Shown piece after piece: positions 1 to 14,043 of a stretch of 64,000 bases of DNA. The number at the start of each line of letters is the position of its first letter. Position 1 is the first letter of the stretch. Where the stretch lies: contig OZ014412.1 of NCBI GenBank assembly GCA_963965975.1, forward strand, positions 5,830,501 through 5,894,500, written 5' to 3'. Under the pieces are notes generated by a model that was not told where the DNA came from, did not search any database, and was given only the letters and a program-made list of their open reading frames with translations. The translations under genes were made by a program, and so were the position numbers. The DNA comes from Xestospongia bergquistia (taxonomy: Eukaryota; Porifera; Demospongiae; Haplosclerida; Petrosiidae).

Positions 1-2213
<2,213 letters not shown>

Positions 2214-2235
2214 CTGAAGTAGTAAAGAAGTATAT

Positions 2236-2330
2236 ATTAGTCAATATGTTAGCTAATTCTGGCACCTGCTCAATTCTCTTATGAAGTATATCTACAACTA
2301 AAATAAGAAGATAATTGTTAAGTATAAATT
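2236..2330 (-). pseudogene. Fragment of helical-domain exon
   Basis: On the reverse strand this reads VDILHKRIEQVPEL directly after a TTGTAG acceptor. It is clearly related to the start of the helical exon of the death-domain gene (VDILCEKIEQVPDL at 17253 in copy B). The rest of that exon is missing and the sequence runs into the kinase transmembrane region. It suggests this locus once carried two helical exons in tandem, the second now mostly deleted. Confidence 0.5.
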
Positions 2331-2890
2331 ATATGTTAGTATTATTACTAAATTTTCACTGTTTTTGACCAATGAGACTGCAAGTATACTTTTCTAATTG
2401 TTAAAACATATTTTACTGATATGATATGGTAAGTCAACTCTAAAGTGGAATATCAAATTATAGAAGTTGTAACTCCATATGATTGTGTGTTGTTGAGACA
2501 AATAATCATGGAGGCCATTATTATGTATTTAAAATGGACAGAAAGACATACTAGATTCATAAGAGACAGTTGATTGAGGGTTAGAAAACTGAAGCTATAC
2601 ATGTTGTGTTAGAGCCACTCCCTCTCAACATCTCATTGAATGTGCACAATCACACCCAAAACATAACATTACAACAACATTTTTACTAGGACAGTCAAAC
2701 TTTTTTTAGCTAAAATATACTAATAAATAAATAAATGTTAGGAGGCTACATGATGTCCGTAAAACCATTGACGTGGCATCCATTTTCTTGGAGGAAATTG
2801 TGGGATAAATCATGTAATATAATGTAATTTTATCAAAGATCCTACATTCTCAAGGCATTTTTTTGTGCTTTCAAACTTAAAGCATCTGCA
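2330..2890. other. Non-coding DNA with repeated intron segment
   Basis: No gene seen. It contains a copy of the gtggttagagccactccctc motif block (about 2604-2640) that recurs at about 4015, 17620 and 18122, always beside helical-domain exons. This indicates old duplication of intron plus exon. Confidence 0.5.
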
Positions 2891-2895
2891 CGTAC

Positions 2896-5547
2896 CTTTG
2901 TTGTGACCTTCTATGGCATCAACTATCAACTCTGGTAATTCAATTCTCACTCCCAAGTCCTGAAATCTTTGTTGAACATCAGGAGATTTGAGGGATTCTA
3001 GCACATCATGGACAACAGAAGGTAGTACTGCATATTTTAGAACAACACCGTTCTTTTTTAATTCACAAAGTAAACATGATTCAAACCAGGAATATCCAAA
3101 AAAATAGTAGTAATTGAATCAAGAAAACCTTTTTGTAGCCAAAAGTCATCAAGACGAAACACAACATAAGGCAAACCAATAGGAGTTGCTGGTTTAAGAC
3201 TAGGATCTTGACGAAAGACAGACATTAGATCTTTGAATGTGGCTTTACTAATAAGTTGAACATACAGTTTCTCATACTCATCAAACTTGCGGATAATATT
3301 GTCATCTTTAATTAATTCCCCGATGCGTTTTAAAAGAATGTAATTAAGATAGCCAAAGAAATCATGCTCATACAGAAAAAAGAAATATTTATTGACATCA
3401 TCAATTCTACGAAGCTCATGTCGATATACCTCCACCCTACTTCCCCCTTGAATACGAATACTGAGCTTTAGTTCTTGATCAACAAACGTTTTCACTTTAT
3501 CCAAATTAACGTTCTTGATAACTGAGTCTTTCACTTCATTTGTTAACATATGAAATGTTTTTTGCAGTGTACAAGCTATTTTCTCTAATTCATCCACTTG
3601 ATTAATCCTTCTCAGTAAGTCAGTTAATATATCTGGACAAAACATGAATCACAGAAATGAAACAATTATTGTATATACCTTCATGGGCTAACTGTTGTTG
3701 AGCATCGATATCAGTTGAAATCACTAAAAAAATGATACCAAATGTATTAGTATGTTGTGTCAAAGAAAATCAAATTATATTGTATTGTGCTTATAATGCA
3801 CCAAATGAGAACAAGCAATCTGATTGCATGTCAACATGATACAAGGCAGTCATACATCTCAAAGTCTCACTAGGTATTCTGATAAAACTTATCACGAGAT
3901 TCATACTAGCCTGCCACTATCACTCCATAAAATAGCATGTGGCCCGGTACATTATTAAATATTTAAAATAAACAGAAAGACAATTCATAGAGAGTCAATT
4001 GAAGCATACACATTGTGGTTAGAGCCACTCCCTCTCAACATCTCATTAAACATTAATAGTATATATAAGTAATTATTTTTCACAGCTAGACACTAGACCC
4101 AATGCCATAAAATGTGATAACATAAAAGTATAATGTTTACCATATACAATATTGATTTTTGGCATAAATGACATTTTATGAAAACAAAGGTTGACCCCAA
4201 TCAGTGAACACTGTGCATAAGTATTTTAAGTTTATGGTCAGTTTAGGTCAGACTGTTCTTATATTTATACTATATTGTTTACTCTTGTGATAATAGCTAA
4301 CACTGTCATTGTATAGCAATATTTATTTTTTGGCCAAAAGAGCACACCATAGGAAGAATAAATATAATGTGACTTTTCAAATAAGACAACCAATGAATAT
4401 TATTCCTAATCACAAGTGCTATGATGATGGGTGTGACTGATCATGATTTGAAGGCTTGAAGCTTCTCAGTAGCTTCCTTCTTTACCTTAGTAACATTCTT
4501 TCCACAAACACTGTTGCCAATTCTCTAATCTCTATAGCTCTAGTCAGTGTTCTCTATGAAGTTAAGATCTTCCATTATAATTTCTGGGAGGAATGCTGGT
4601 CTAAACCATGATGCTTCAACCTCTCCTCTACTGTTTTCATCTTGGAAAATTTAAAAACCATTTTACGAAACAATGATTTATACTTAATTTTACTCAAAAA
4701 AACATTCTATCATAAATTATTCATATGCTATGAAGTATTGTTACAAAAATACCTGGTCCACAGTTAATATCAAGCTATTTTCAGTCACACCCAATGTATA
4801 ATGTCAAAACAAATTTTTTACTAGGACAATCAAGCTGTGTTTTCTTAGCTTGAAAGCTGAAGATCTTCCAGACTTACTAAAATTTATAGCATTAGGAGGC
4901 TACTTAAAATGTGCAGACCATTGATGTGGAATCCATTTTCTTTGAGAACGCTGGAGGGAGTGCATGGTTCTAAACCATTATAACTTTGACCCTTTCGAGC
5001 ATACTAACTTTGTCTCCTGGATGACAGTGAAATTTTAGGCTTTATTGCGTAATTATGCTACTAGTTATGATTAATAAATATAACTAGATCTGGAACTTGC
5101 CACTATCAGATACAAGTATGCATACCAAATGTCTTACCAGGATTACTTGGTCTTCTTTCAACATTAGATCTCTCATGGGTTTGTTGAGACGTATCTGTGG
5201 CTATCTGTATATAACAACGATATAAACACACTCTAGGATTACTTACTGACCTTTTGAGACAACAGTTATTGATATTTATCTGCAACAGCATTCTCTCCAA
5301 CATCTTTACTTCTTAAAGCTGTCAGCAGCTGTCTTCTTGTTGCATCAGGTCGAGTATGTAGCCATAACTGATACATTCGATCCCTTTTGTCAGCGTCTTT
5401 CCTAATCTCTTCTAATTCTACGCCATCTAGTAGTAACTGTATCCCCAGCTGGTACCAGTTAGTAACTCTAACATGTTCACACACTTCGTGGACTGGAGGC
5501 GCACTATCTAAGAGAGAATCCAGTGAATCTGGTAAGCTTACAGCCAT
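2896..5547 (-). pseudogene. Death-domain plus helical-domain gene, copy A, disabled
   Basis: The first coding exon (5547-5247) starts MAVSLPDSLDSLLDS and has a death-domain pattern: NWYQLGIQL, ELEEIRKDADKRDRMYQLWL, TRRQLLTALRS. A short linker exon follows near 5200-5140, then a large exon (3632-2896) of predicted helices with PIGLPYVVFRLDDFW. Death domains mediate homotypic adaptor contacts in apoptosis and innate signalling; I do not recognise the helical domain. Two lesions are visible: CAA to TAA near the end of the death domain (minus codon at 5268-5266, intact in copy B), and a one-base slip in a T7 run near 3098-3104 that breaks the frame of the last third. If the stop is read through or spliced out the product could survive, but decay is more likely. 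Confidence 0.6.
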
Positions 5548-5559
5548 AGTTTTATATAC

Positions 5560-8500
5560 AGCACGCCCGAACCTATACATAATGCATACTATAATTAGTT
5601 CACTTGACTATTCAGATTAGCTAGTTATCAGGGTATTACCCCTGAGGTTTTTCGTGGTTAGCACCCGTCAATTCTGAACAAGAATTACTGATGCTGAGAT
5701 TAACCACTGAAGGAAACCTTTAGATGTTTAACGATCATTAATTGGTTCACTAGACTATAGCAAGTGTTGTGTCATCAGTATAGCAATAACTATAATAATA
5801 CAGCCTTATAATTCCCCCAGTTACTTACACCCTCTCAATCTCCTCATCTTGTCCTTGTACTGATACAATGTAATACAGTTTACTGTCAGGTTAACATGAC
5901 AGAAGATGTAAACAGTTACTATTAGCAATAATTTTTGGGAATGAATTGAGTAATTAGTAAAATACATAATAATAAAATTAATTATAGATAAGTAATATAG
6001 ATCTAGAGGCAACCAAGCAAGAAAACTAATAAATAATAATATTATTAACTTAATACAATAAAGGACACAATATTATAATATATTTCTTAATTAATGGTAA
6101 ATTTTTCTTCTTTGAGTGAAAAAAGTGAGTAGTTGTGAAAGAAATGAATCACTGGAGCTACTCTTACACTGTCATTGATCCTGTCAAAATTTTTAAGTAC
6201 AGTTATTATGTGTTGTAATATGATCATATTATATAATTTGTCATTGTTTGCAAGTTTTTTTTACAATATTACAGTCAGATTATCAACAAAATATGTAATA
6301 TATCATGTATATATCTGACACCAAACCAATACATGGTGCATTATTATATAGTTACATATATAATTGTAATTACCCAAAAAATCAATACATTTTTAACATA
6401 AAAACAACAATTGTATTCAATATATTTTACCTGTGACTATATAGAACAGAAATATATTAAGTAATAAGATAGAGCATATTTTAAGTGTATCGTAGAAATT
6501 GAAGCATTAAGGTGTGGTCTTATGGCTTTAATTCTATTATAACTATTGGCATTGCACTTGATCATATAGCACATTCATGAAAGTACATTTTTTAAACAAA
6601 TATAATCATGTACTATTGAAATTGCACTTGATCACATACTATAATCATCAAATATATTATACACTTAATATGTTATGGTCAAACATCTCTAGATAGAACA
6701 TATCAAATAAACAATACACAGGAAATGGATTGACCAACTGAAATAGCAGTGATATTACATTAGATAGAGAATATTAATTTCTTCAGTTCCTTCCAACATA
6801 TTAGTCCTATAGAGTCTTCTAACTGATCTGAGACATAATACATAACTTACATTCTGCCATACATATGTCAATATGTCAATTTACTTAGTATAGTGTTTTG
6901 CCATGAATATATTAAATAATAAAAACCATCAAATTCATTCTGCCACAAATGCATGTTAGTCAACACATTTTTTGTCATAAATATTACTTAAACAATACAT
7001 ATCACAGAGCATAAATCAATATCTTAAATCCTCGAGTAAGAGTCTAAATAATGGGTTGAAACTATGAAGAGAACTATTGTAGAATGACATTTTATATACA
7101 TATTGATAGACATACTACTTATATACTATTGAACATAACACATCAAGTTTGTTCACTAATATTTAAAGTATTTAAGTTTAAAAAATAGTCAAACATTGTA
7201 TTAAAGCAATGAAGATAATATAACAACTATTTTACTGTAGGAAATAGACACATTTACACATTATCTCAGTAAACAACTTGTGAATATACCAACAGAACAT
7301 ATTTGTTATATGATAATAGATAACATGCATGAGACTGAGGTCGATAGATTAATTGACACTTTTGATAGTCACTTGAATACATAAATTACTACATTCTAAC
7401 ATTAAATATATAAAACCTCTATATAAATCAAAGCAAGTATCTCCATCATCACTTGTTAAAGAAATATACTGATTTAAAACATAGGCAAACATACATTAAG
7501 TAAATAACATCATTGATTAAAATATTTCTAATTGGCAAACCAGTTAGTCAATTGTAGATAGTGGCATACAGACATTCATATTAATAGACAGATACAAAGT
7601 TTATAACTGTACAATATACCAGCTGTATTGTATGTCAGTCATTATCTTGATTGGTTACACCTAAGCTACACAGCTGTCACAACTTTCCTTTCTTTGTATA
7701 TCATAATGCAATAATCTTATAGGAAGTCAATTGGGACAGTATGCTTATATAAAGTAATCTAGTTAAGTCAAAATCAATTTTTTTAAAAGTAAAATTCTTC
7801 ATATTATCATGTTTCTCTGCTATATAGTCAATTATGACACTCAATAAAGTTATCTTAGTATCTACTATAATGTTGTAATATGCTATATATAGAACCTCAT
7901 AATAATAATGACTCTAATATATATAATATATGTCTTGATTGAATACAGAGCTTGTAACTTTCTTATTCACAGGTGTCCTGTTACAGTATTAGTAATATAT
8001 CTTGAGGTTTGTTTATAAGGTATCCTAGTTATAGTAATCATAGTAAATCCTGAGTTGTGTTTATGAGGTGTCATATTAGCTGTTATAATGTTAAAAGTGA
8101 CTTGTCAATTTAATTAATAATAGAGACTGTCCCATAGATTTCCTATATGATAATACTTTATGATAAAGACCATATGAAAGTTGTGACAGCTGCAACCCTG
8201 CATGTACAATAACACATGTAAATATAATTATATAATGTCTGTATTAAGTTGAGTATATTATCTGTACAAAATATACACTACTTCATTAGATATAAATATT
8301 ATCCACTGTTATCAATGTTAGGTAAACAGTAGCTGGAATCTATAAAATATATAGGGAAGACAAAATGTACTTTATGACCATCCTTCTCCATTGGGCTAAA
8401 CCATTCTACAAGGCTCCTGGTTAAGCATCATTTGAGTGTCAGATTTGAAAATTTATATTTCGTGTTTTCAATTGTACACATGCAACAATAATTATAAACT

Positions 8501-8880
8501 TGTAACATAATAAAATTGTTTTGAGAATTTTAAGAGGAGTTGAGTGGTTATTGGTCTGACAGGAAATTAATACAGTTTTGTTACTATATTTATCTGGTCT
8601 GATCTAATTATGTGCTGTAGTATATCAGACCCTTCTTCCTTTTTAAATACTGAGTGTCTTGCTCGTTAGATTATGTTGGAATAAAATTAATACAAGTATA
8701 TTTTCTTAAAAATAAAAATAAAATTTAATGCAAAGGAACACAAACAAGATTAATAGATGTGTAGATCAATATTGTATAGGGACAAATATGGCAGCTCACT
8801 GACGCTGGTAATCACAAACTAGCCTTAATGATATTCATTGGCGACAAACAGCGCGCCCCACAAGAGCATGAAGACAAAAT
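5560..8880. repeat. AT-rich spacer duplicated at 18940-20640 and 12262-13200
   Basis: No convincing exon on either strand. The first part, upstream of the death-domain start, is well conserved in copy B and includes a small hairpin (TCAGGG..CCCCTGA near 5629). The remainder is AT-rich unique-looking DNA. From about 7925 on it is matched again at 12262 onward. Confidence 0.7.
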
Positions 8881-8890
8881 CTGCAGTACA

Positions 8891-8897
8891 TATAAAA
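8891..8897 (+). promoter_or_regulatory. TATA box of ncRNA copy 1
   Basis: TATAAAA located 30 to 24 bp before the conserved block, as in Pol III type-3 (U6/7SK/RNase P-like) promoters. It is kept in all three copies although neighbouring bases changed. No proximal sequence element could be verified. Confidence 0.5.
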
Positions 8898-8920
8898 AGA
8901 AATGAAAACCACCTTGGATA

Positions 8921-9270
8921 GGTTGTGTTGTGGGCCAGCGTTCTGCAATGCATCAGACCTCTGAGATGGTTACCAGCATACTCTACGGAGTATCCGAAAG
9001 GCCGACTAGGATAGGGCTGGTAGTCTCCCTTTAAACGAGAAGAGGCTGGTGTATTTGTGGTTCCCGGTTCCTGAATGCGACATTCCCTAAGAGCTGGAAT
9101 CCCGTACGGCTGGTTTTAAGTTAGGGCGATGCTCCAGCCAGGATTACCTCGCGAAGACGAGGGTTACCAAGCCAGGTGGCGGTCCCAGCTAGCAATAGCA
9201 GGGAATCCTGGAGCCTAAGTGGAAGCCTGAGTGGGTGAGCGAGTAGGAATCGTTTGGGCAACACAACATG
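8921..9270 (+). ncRNA. Putative Pol III structured RNA, copy 1
   Basis: This is a 350-nt block clearly more GC-rich than its surroundings and base-for-base identical to 13235-13584 and 20924-21273, whereas the flanks differ. It has no long reading frame. Its ends are complementary (GTTGTGTTG with CAACACAAC). Internal hairpins include ATACTC-TACG-GAGTAT (UNCG loop), CC-GAAA-GG, CCTCG-cgaaga-CGAGG, and CCCaGCTA-GCAA-TAGCaGGG (GNRA loop), plus a long-range stem TTACCAGC/GCTGGTAG and another closed by GCTCCAG..AGGATT/AATCCTGGAGC. A TATA box lies at -30 and a T8 run follows at once, so it looks like an independent Pol III gene. I could not match it to RNase P, MRP, 7SK, SRP, U-snRNA or 5S. A structured non-autonomous repeat is the main alternative. 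Confidence 0.55.
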
Positions 9271-9278
9271 TTTTTTTT
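9271..9278 (+). terminator. Pol III-type T8 run, ncRNA copy 1
   Basis: Eight T residues directly after ACAACATG at the end of the conserved block. The run is ten T in the other two copies. Confidence 0.5.
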
Positions 9279-10150
9279 AAATAAATCTTAACTTTATTTT
9301 TTAAACTACGATAATGTCAGCCAATCTAAAGTAAAGTTAATGTTGTTGCTAAAAGTCAAAATTAAAGGACATATTGGAAGTTCCTTTAATTTCAGTTCAA
9401 CATAACACTAACTATATCATAGATATTTGGTGACAACATCCGTGATGTCTCACTGACTGAAGAAGATCTTCTCCCTGTGATATCATCACAACATTGTCAA
9501 TATTATAGTTTTCAATGGATCCTGGATAATAAGTTCTATCATTGAGTCAGTAAGCTTGTTTGCAATAACAAAACATACCTTTTTTAAAAGTAATAGAAAT
9601 ATGTTTATAATACTTCAGAACATTTTCAACTTTTGATATTTAATTTTACAATATTAATTGATCAATTTTTAGAATTATTTTGCATTTGTCTAAATTGTAA
9701 TAACTGTTTATTTGCCCTTTATCCACTTGAATTGTGGCTAAGATATTAAAGCTACTTTTTCTCTAACCAGTTATTGTGTGTAAGATAGCATCATTATTCT
9801 ATATTTCTGGATATCTTCCTGTAATCCATATCAACTAAATTGCATGCACACATAAAAATGGTGTGTTCTTTTGACACATCATTATGTGTTAAACAATTGT
9901 CCCAGATTTTAACACACTACACATCATGCTAAATTAACACACTTAGCAAATGTGCTGTTGAAATACGTTAGCGTGCTAAAATAGCACTCCCTGATACACT
10001 GCTAATGTGCTGTTTTAACTCATTTAAGTGTGTTCACTGTGTTGTAATAATATTTTAATAAATATTAAAGTTATAATAATAATCAATGATAATTAAGTAA
10101 CAGCATTGACAACACAATACTGAATAAGTTGTTACACACGTTTTCACAGA
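9279..10150. other. Spacer with dense short repeats (9840-10060)
   Basis: 9279-9665 matches 13595-13825 and 21284-21670 (duplicated spacer). From about 9670 the sequence is unique. 9840-10060 is packed with inverted and direct copies of TAACACAC/GTGTGTT and GTGCTGTTTTA/TAAAATAGCAC, like the subterminal repeat zones of DNA transposons. It lies 1.8 kb from the transposase-like fragment at 11870, so it could be a relic end. That link is speculative. Confidence 0.4.
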
Positions 10151-10156
10151 TTCTTT

Positions 10157-11037
10157 TTAATCTTCTGACTCAAGGTGGACTTTCTCAGACTCCTGTTCCC
10201 TAATGTCATCACTGGCTTTCTTAATAGCGTTCACTGTTGCTCTATATCTTGCTGATTTCTTCGTGTTTGGCTTCAAGTTTACTAAAAGACACTCCTGGAG
10301 GAACAGTAATAAAGATTGAGCTGGCACAGATTTGGGGTAGTTCACATGAAACACATAGTAGGCTGCTAGAAGAGAAATCAACCCGTCTATTACCGTAAAG
10401 TCAGTTATTTCAAGAAGAATGTTCTTTTCAGCTACAAGAAGACCTTGGGAAATGTCCATGTTCTCTGAATCAGATAGAAATAGAACTAGCCTCGGCTCGG
10501 AATATGTGTTCTCTAGCACAACAGTATTGATGTCAGTTGAACTCTGAAATGGTACATGTAAGTGTATGCGTACATGTATTGTTAATGTATATATTCATTA
10601 TCTTATAAACTTGAAAACCTCCGGTATGTTTCGCTGTAGGGCCAGTTCGAAATTGTTTGTCCAACAATTCCAGGGAATGAAGTGGATTATTATTGTAAGA
10701 GGAAGTGGAACAAGAACATGCATGAAGAATTGGTAACTGATACTTCTCCCAGTTTTGTTTCATTGCTTGGATTCGCTCAGTACCAACTATAAGTTCAAAC
10801 TCACTTAGTACCTAGTATAGATGTTCATATTATGTTATGTTGATTTTTACATACCCAGGCTTTTTTAGAAAAGAATGGATACTTCTCCAGTATCTCAGTC
10901 AATCGTACCTGGCTAGATACGATGTCTAATCGTCTACGTTCATGAGTGAGTTTCAGTAATTTCCTCATCACTACATTGTTCGGGTTCCATTTTTTGTACT
11001 CCAAGACTAAACCTTCCTCGTTTCTCTTAATCTCCAC
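10157..11037 (-). pseudogene. Fragments of a multicopy animal family of unknown function
   Basis: Three reverse-strand pieces: 11037-10825 (MEIKRNEEGLVLEYKKWNPN, then a basic stretch and ILEKYPFF), 10763-10700 (IQAMKQNWEKYQLPILH) and 10519-10157 (VLENTYSEPRLVLFL, LLAAYYVFHVNYPKS, LLLFLQECLL). The order and the pattern 'leading-strand of charged helices, then YPxF, then VFxxxYPK' recall a repeated animal family often annotated as SAMD3-like uncharacterised protein; this is from memory of family style, not a search. No complete gene model could be built. It lies in the 2.6-kb segment that is absent from the other duplication copies. Confidence 0.35.
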
Positions 11038-11620
11038 ATCATCAGACTTTGGAGCCTTAATTAGATAGTATGCACATGTAAATTGTTATGCTAGTTATTT
11101 GTTATAGGAATTACCTCCAAACATAATGTCTTGGGCATAATAGTTGCTGTAATGTAACTTTGGGTGGAAGAAGTGGGTTGAGAAAGACGTCTACAATTAC
11201 GAAATCTCTGAGTAAGATAATCCTTTACAGAATAAAACCTAATAAAATTAACATACCTTATTGCTACTTTTAATAGGTTATACTTAAATTAACGTCCTTA
11301 AATTTAGTGTATACTAATTTTGGCTTTTTTGGAAAAAACACTTAGTTTTTAGTAAATAATTCATTAATAATTAATGTTAGCTGGTATTTAGGAAATGCCA
11401 AAAAAGCTAAAATTTGTACCCACTATCAAAAGTAACAATGATAAAGGAATACCAGGCATTTACATGTAGCTTACCCAGTACATTCCATCCATTGTGTTCA
11501 CATCTCTTAGTGTAGGATACTTATCACACAGTGCTTGTGACATTGCCAGGTACTCAAATGATTAAGGGGATGGGCACAAACCATAGAAGAATGATGCACA
11601 TTCCCGCAACATCCTCAATT

Positions 11621-11857
11621 TCAATAACCCTGTGATCTGATTGTGTAGCAATCCAGTCTGAACTGCTGGTGAAAACACTGAAGGTAATGGACAAGGTATT
11701 GGTAAATGTGCACTTGTCTCTTTGATGTCATCCTCTTTTTTAAGGGTCTCCGTTTGGGTGTAATTTCAGGGTTCTCCTCTTCACTCAAAAGAGGGCATTT
11801 CAAACTGTTAGGAGTTGATGCTAAGGAAATCTCTGAAATGAGAACTCTCATTTTCAT
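11621..11857 (-). other. Open reverse-strand stretch, unassigned
   Basis: It reads a basic segment EITPKRRPLKKRMTSKRQ. It may be an upstream exon of the family fragment at 10157-11037 or chance. It overlaps the start of the transposase-like fragment on the other strand. Confidence 0.2.
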
Positions 11858-11869
11858 GCCAGTGCTTTC

Positions 11870-12244
11870 GTGGAAAGAACCTCAGAACTACACAAAGAGT
11901 ATCTAGACCTCATTGAAGCTGGGGGACAAAGACATACCGTCACATATGGCATCAACAATCGCAGTCCTCTCATTGACCTTGTTGGATTTGATATTACCTC
12001 ATGCTTGCCTTTCGATATTATGCACACAATTTTTGAAGGTGTTGCCACTCTTCACTTGCAGGCTCTACTCTACTATTTAGTTGACACTAAGAAATCCATC
12101 ACGTTGGTAAAACTAAATACAATATTGAGAACTCACAAGTGTCATTCTTCTGAGACTAAGCCTTCCCCTATCAGCAAAGATAATGATGGTACCTATCACA
12201 TAAAGCAAACAGGTATGAACATTAAATTGTCAAGTTTTATTTAA
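11870..12244 (+). pseudogene. Transposase-like fragment (EnSpm/CACTA TNP2-type)
   Basis: About 120 residues with GINNRSPLIDLVGFDIT and CLPFDIMHTIFEGVATLHLQ. The pattern 'GIxxRSxLxxxxxFDVTxxLPxDIMHxxxEGV' is characteristic of a family of animal transposase-associated proteins related to TNP2-type transposases. Only the middle portion is present: no start with upstream catalytic region and no C-terminus, and the right end abuts the duplicated spacer at 12262. It is probably a dead insertion remnant. Confidence 0.5.
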
Positions 12245-13204
12245 CTTACATAGCTTATATACTATATGTCTTGATTGAATACAGAGCTTGTAACTTTCTT
12301 ATTCACAGGTGTCCTGTTACAGTATTAGTAATATATCTTGAGGTTTGTTTATAAGGTATCCTAGTTATAGTAATCATAGTAAACCCTGAGTTGTGTTTAT
12401 GAGGTGTCATATTGGCTGTTATAATGTTAAAAGTGACTTGTCAATTTAATTAATAATAGAGACTGTCCCATAGATTTCCTATATGATAATAGTTTATGAT
12501 AAAGACCATATGAAAGTTGTGACAGCTGCAACCCTGCATGTACAATAACACATGTAAATATAATTATATAATGTCTGTATTAAGTTGAGTATATTATCTG
12601 TACAAAATATACACTACTTATCATGCACTGTTATCAATGTTAGGTAAACACTAGCTGGAATCTATAAAATTTATAGGGAAGACAAAATGTACTTTTTGAC
12701 CATCCTTCTCCATTGGGCTAAACCATTCTACAAGGTTCCTGGTTAAGCATCATTTGAGTGTCAGATTTGAAAATTTATGTTTTGTGTCTTCAATTGTACA
12801 CATGCAACAATAATTATAAACTTGTAACATAATATAATTGTTTTGAGAATTTTAAGAGTGGTGATTGGTCTGACAGGAAATTAATACAGTTTTGTTACTA
12901 TATTTATCTTGTCTGATCTAATTATGTGCTGTAGTATATCAGACCCTTCTTCCTTTTTTAAATACTGAGTGTCTTGCTCATTAGATTATGTTGGAATAAA
13001 TTCATACAAGTATATTTTCTTTAAAATAAAAATAAAATTTAATGCAAAGGAACATAAACAAGATTAATAGATGTGTAGATCAATATTGTATAGGGACAAA
13101 TACTGCAGCTCACTGACACTGGTAATCACAAACTAGTCTTAATAATATTCATAGGCGACAAACAACGTGCCCCACAAGAGCATGAAGACAAAATTTGCAG
13201 TACA

Positions 13205-13211
13205 TATAAAA
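13205..13211 (+). promoter_or_regulatory. TATA box of ncRNA copy 2
   Basis: TATAAAA 30 bp before the block. The surrounding 88 bp differ from copy 1 at five positions, but the TATA and its spacing are unchanged. Confidence 0.5.
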
Positions 13212-13234
13212 GGAAATGAAAACCACCTTGGATA

Positions 13235-13584
13235 GGTTGTGTTGTGGGCCAGCGTTCTGCAATGCATCAGACCTCTGAGATGGTTACCAGCATACTCTAC
13301 GGAGTATCCGAAAGGCCGACTAGGATAGGGCTGGTAGTCTCCCTTTAAACGAGAAGAGGCTGGTGTATTTGTGGTTCCCGGTTCCTGAATGCGACATTCC
13401 CTAAGAGCTGGAATCCCGTACGGCTGGTTTTAAGTTAGGGCGATGCTCCAGCCAGGATTACCTCGCGAAGACGAGGGTTACCAAGCCAGGTGGCGGTCCC
13501 AGCTAGCAATAGCAGGGAATCCTGGAGCCTAAGTGGAAGCCTGAGTGGGTGAGCGAGTAGGAATCGTTTGGGCAACACAACATG
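13235..13584 (+). ncRNA. Putative Pol III structured RNA, copy 2
   Basis: Identical over all 350 positions to the blocks at 8921 and 20924, including complementary ends and the UACG and GCAA hairpins. It is followed by ten T residues. It sits 460 bp downstream (right edge to left edge) of the kinase copy B 3' end, on the opposite strand. Confidence 0.55.
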
Positions 13585-13594
13585 TTTTTTTTTT
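13585..13594 (+). terminator. Pol III-type T10 run, ncRNA copy 2
   Basis: Ten T residues directly after the block. Confidence 0.5.
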
Positions 13595-14043
13595 AATAAA
13601 TCTTAACTTTATTATTTAAACTACGAGAATGTCAGCCAATCCAAAGTAAAGTTAATGTTGTTGCTAAAAGTCAAAATTAAAGGACATATTGGAAGTTCTT
13701 TTAATTTCAGTTCAACATAACACTAACTATAATAGATATTTTGTGACAACATCCGTGATGTCTCACTGACGACTGAAGATCTTCTCCTTGTGCTATCATC
13801 ACAACATTGTCAATATTATAGTGTCTTGCTCGTTAGATTATGTTAGGATAAATTCACACAAGTATATTTTCTTAAAATGAAAACTAAAATTTAGTACAAA
13901 TGACCACATATTATGATAATACCCAATAACTATGACAGATCAGTAAATGATTAATGCCACAATGATATATACTTAAAATGGCAAGAACATAGATATAAAT
14001 ATGGATTTGTTATTAAAATACAGCTGTATGACTTAAGTGGGTG

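Larger units (their letters stand above)
12262..13830. repeat. Duplicated spacer (copy of 7925-9500)
   Basis: Near-collinear with 7925-9500 with scattered substitutions and small deletions. At about 13820 it jumps back to a segment resembling 8649-8700 (gtcttgctcgttagattatg), a local rearrangement, before joining the kinase 3' flank. It contains ncRNA copy 2. Confidence 0.85.

Noticed and set aside
9131-9140. Minus-strand CCCTAAC inside the RNA block as a telomerase RNA template
   Set aside because: Only about 1.2 repeats long, and TATA and T-run place the transcript on the other strand.
8921-9270. RNA block as a SINE, RNase P, MRP, 7SK, SRP or group I/II intron
   Set aside because: No A/B box pair, no GAAAGUCC-type or other hallmark motifs, no domain V; the three copies are explained by segmental duplication, not transposition.
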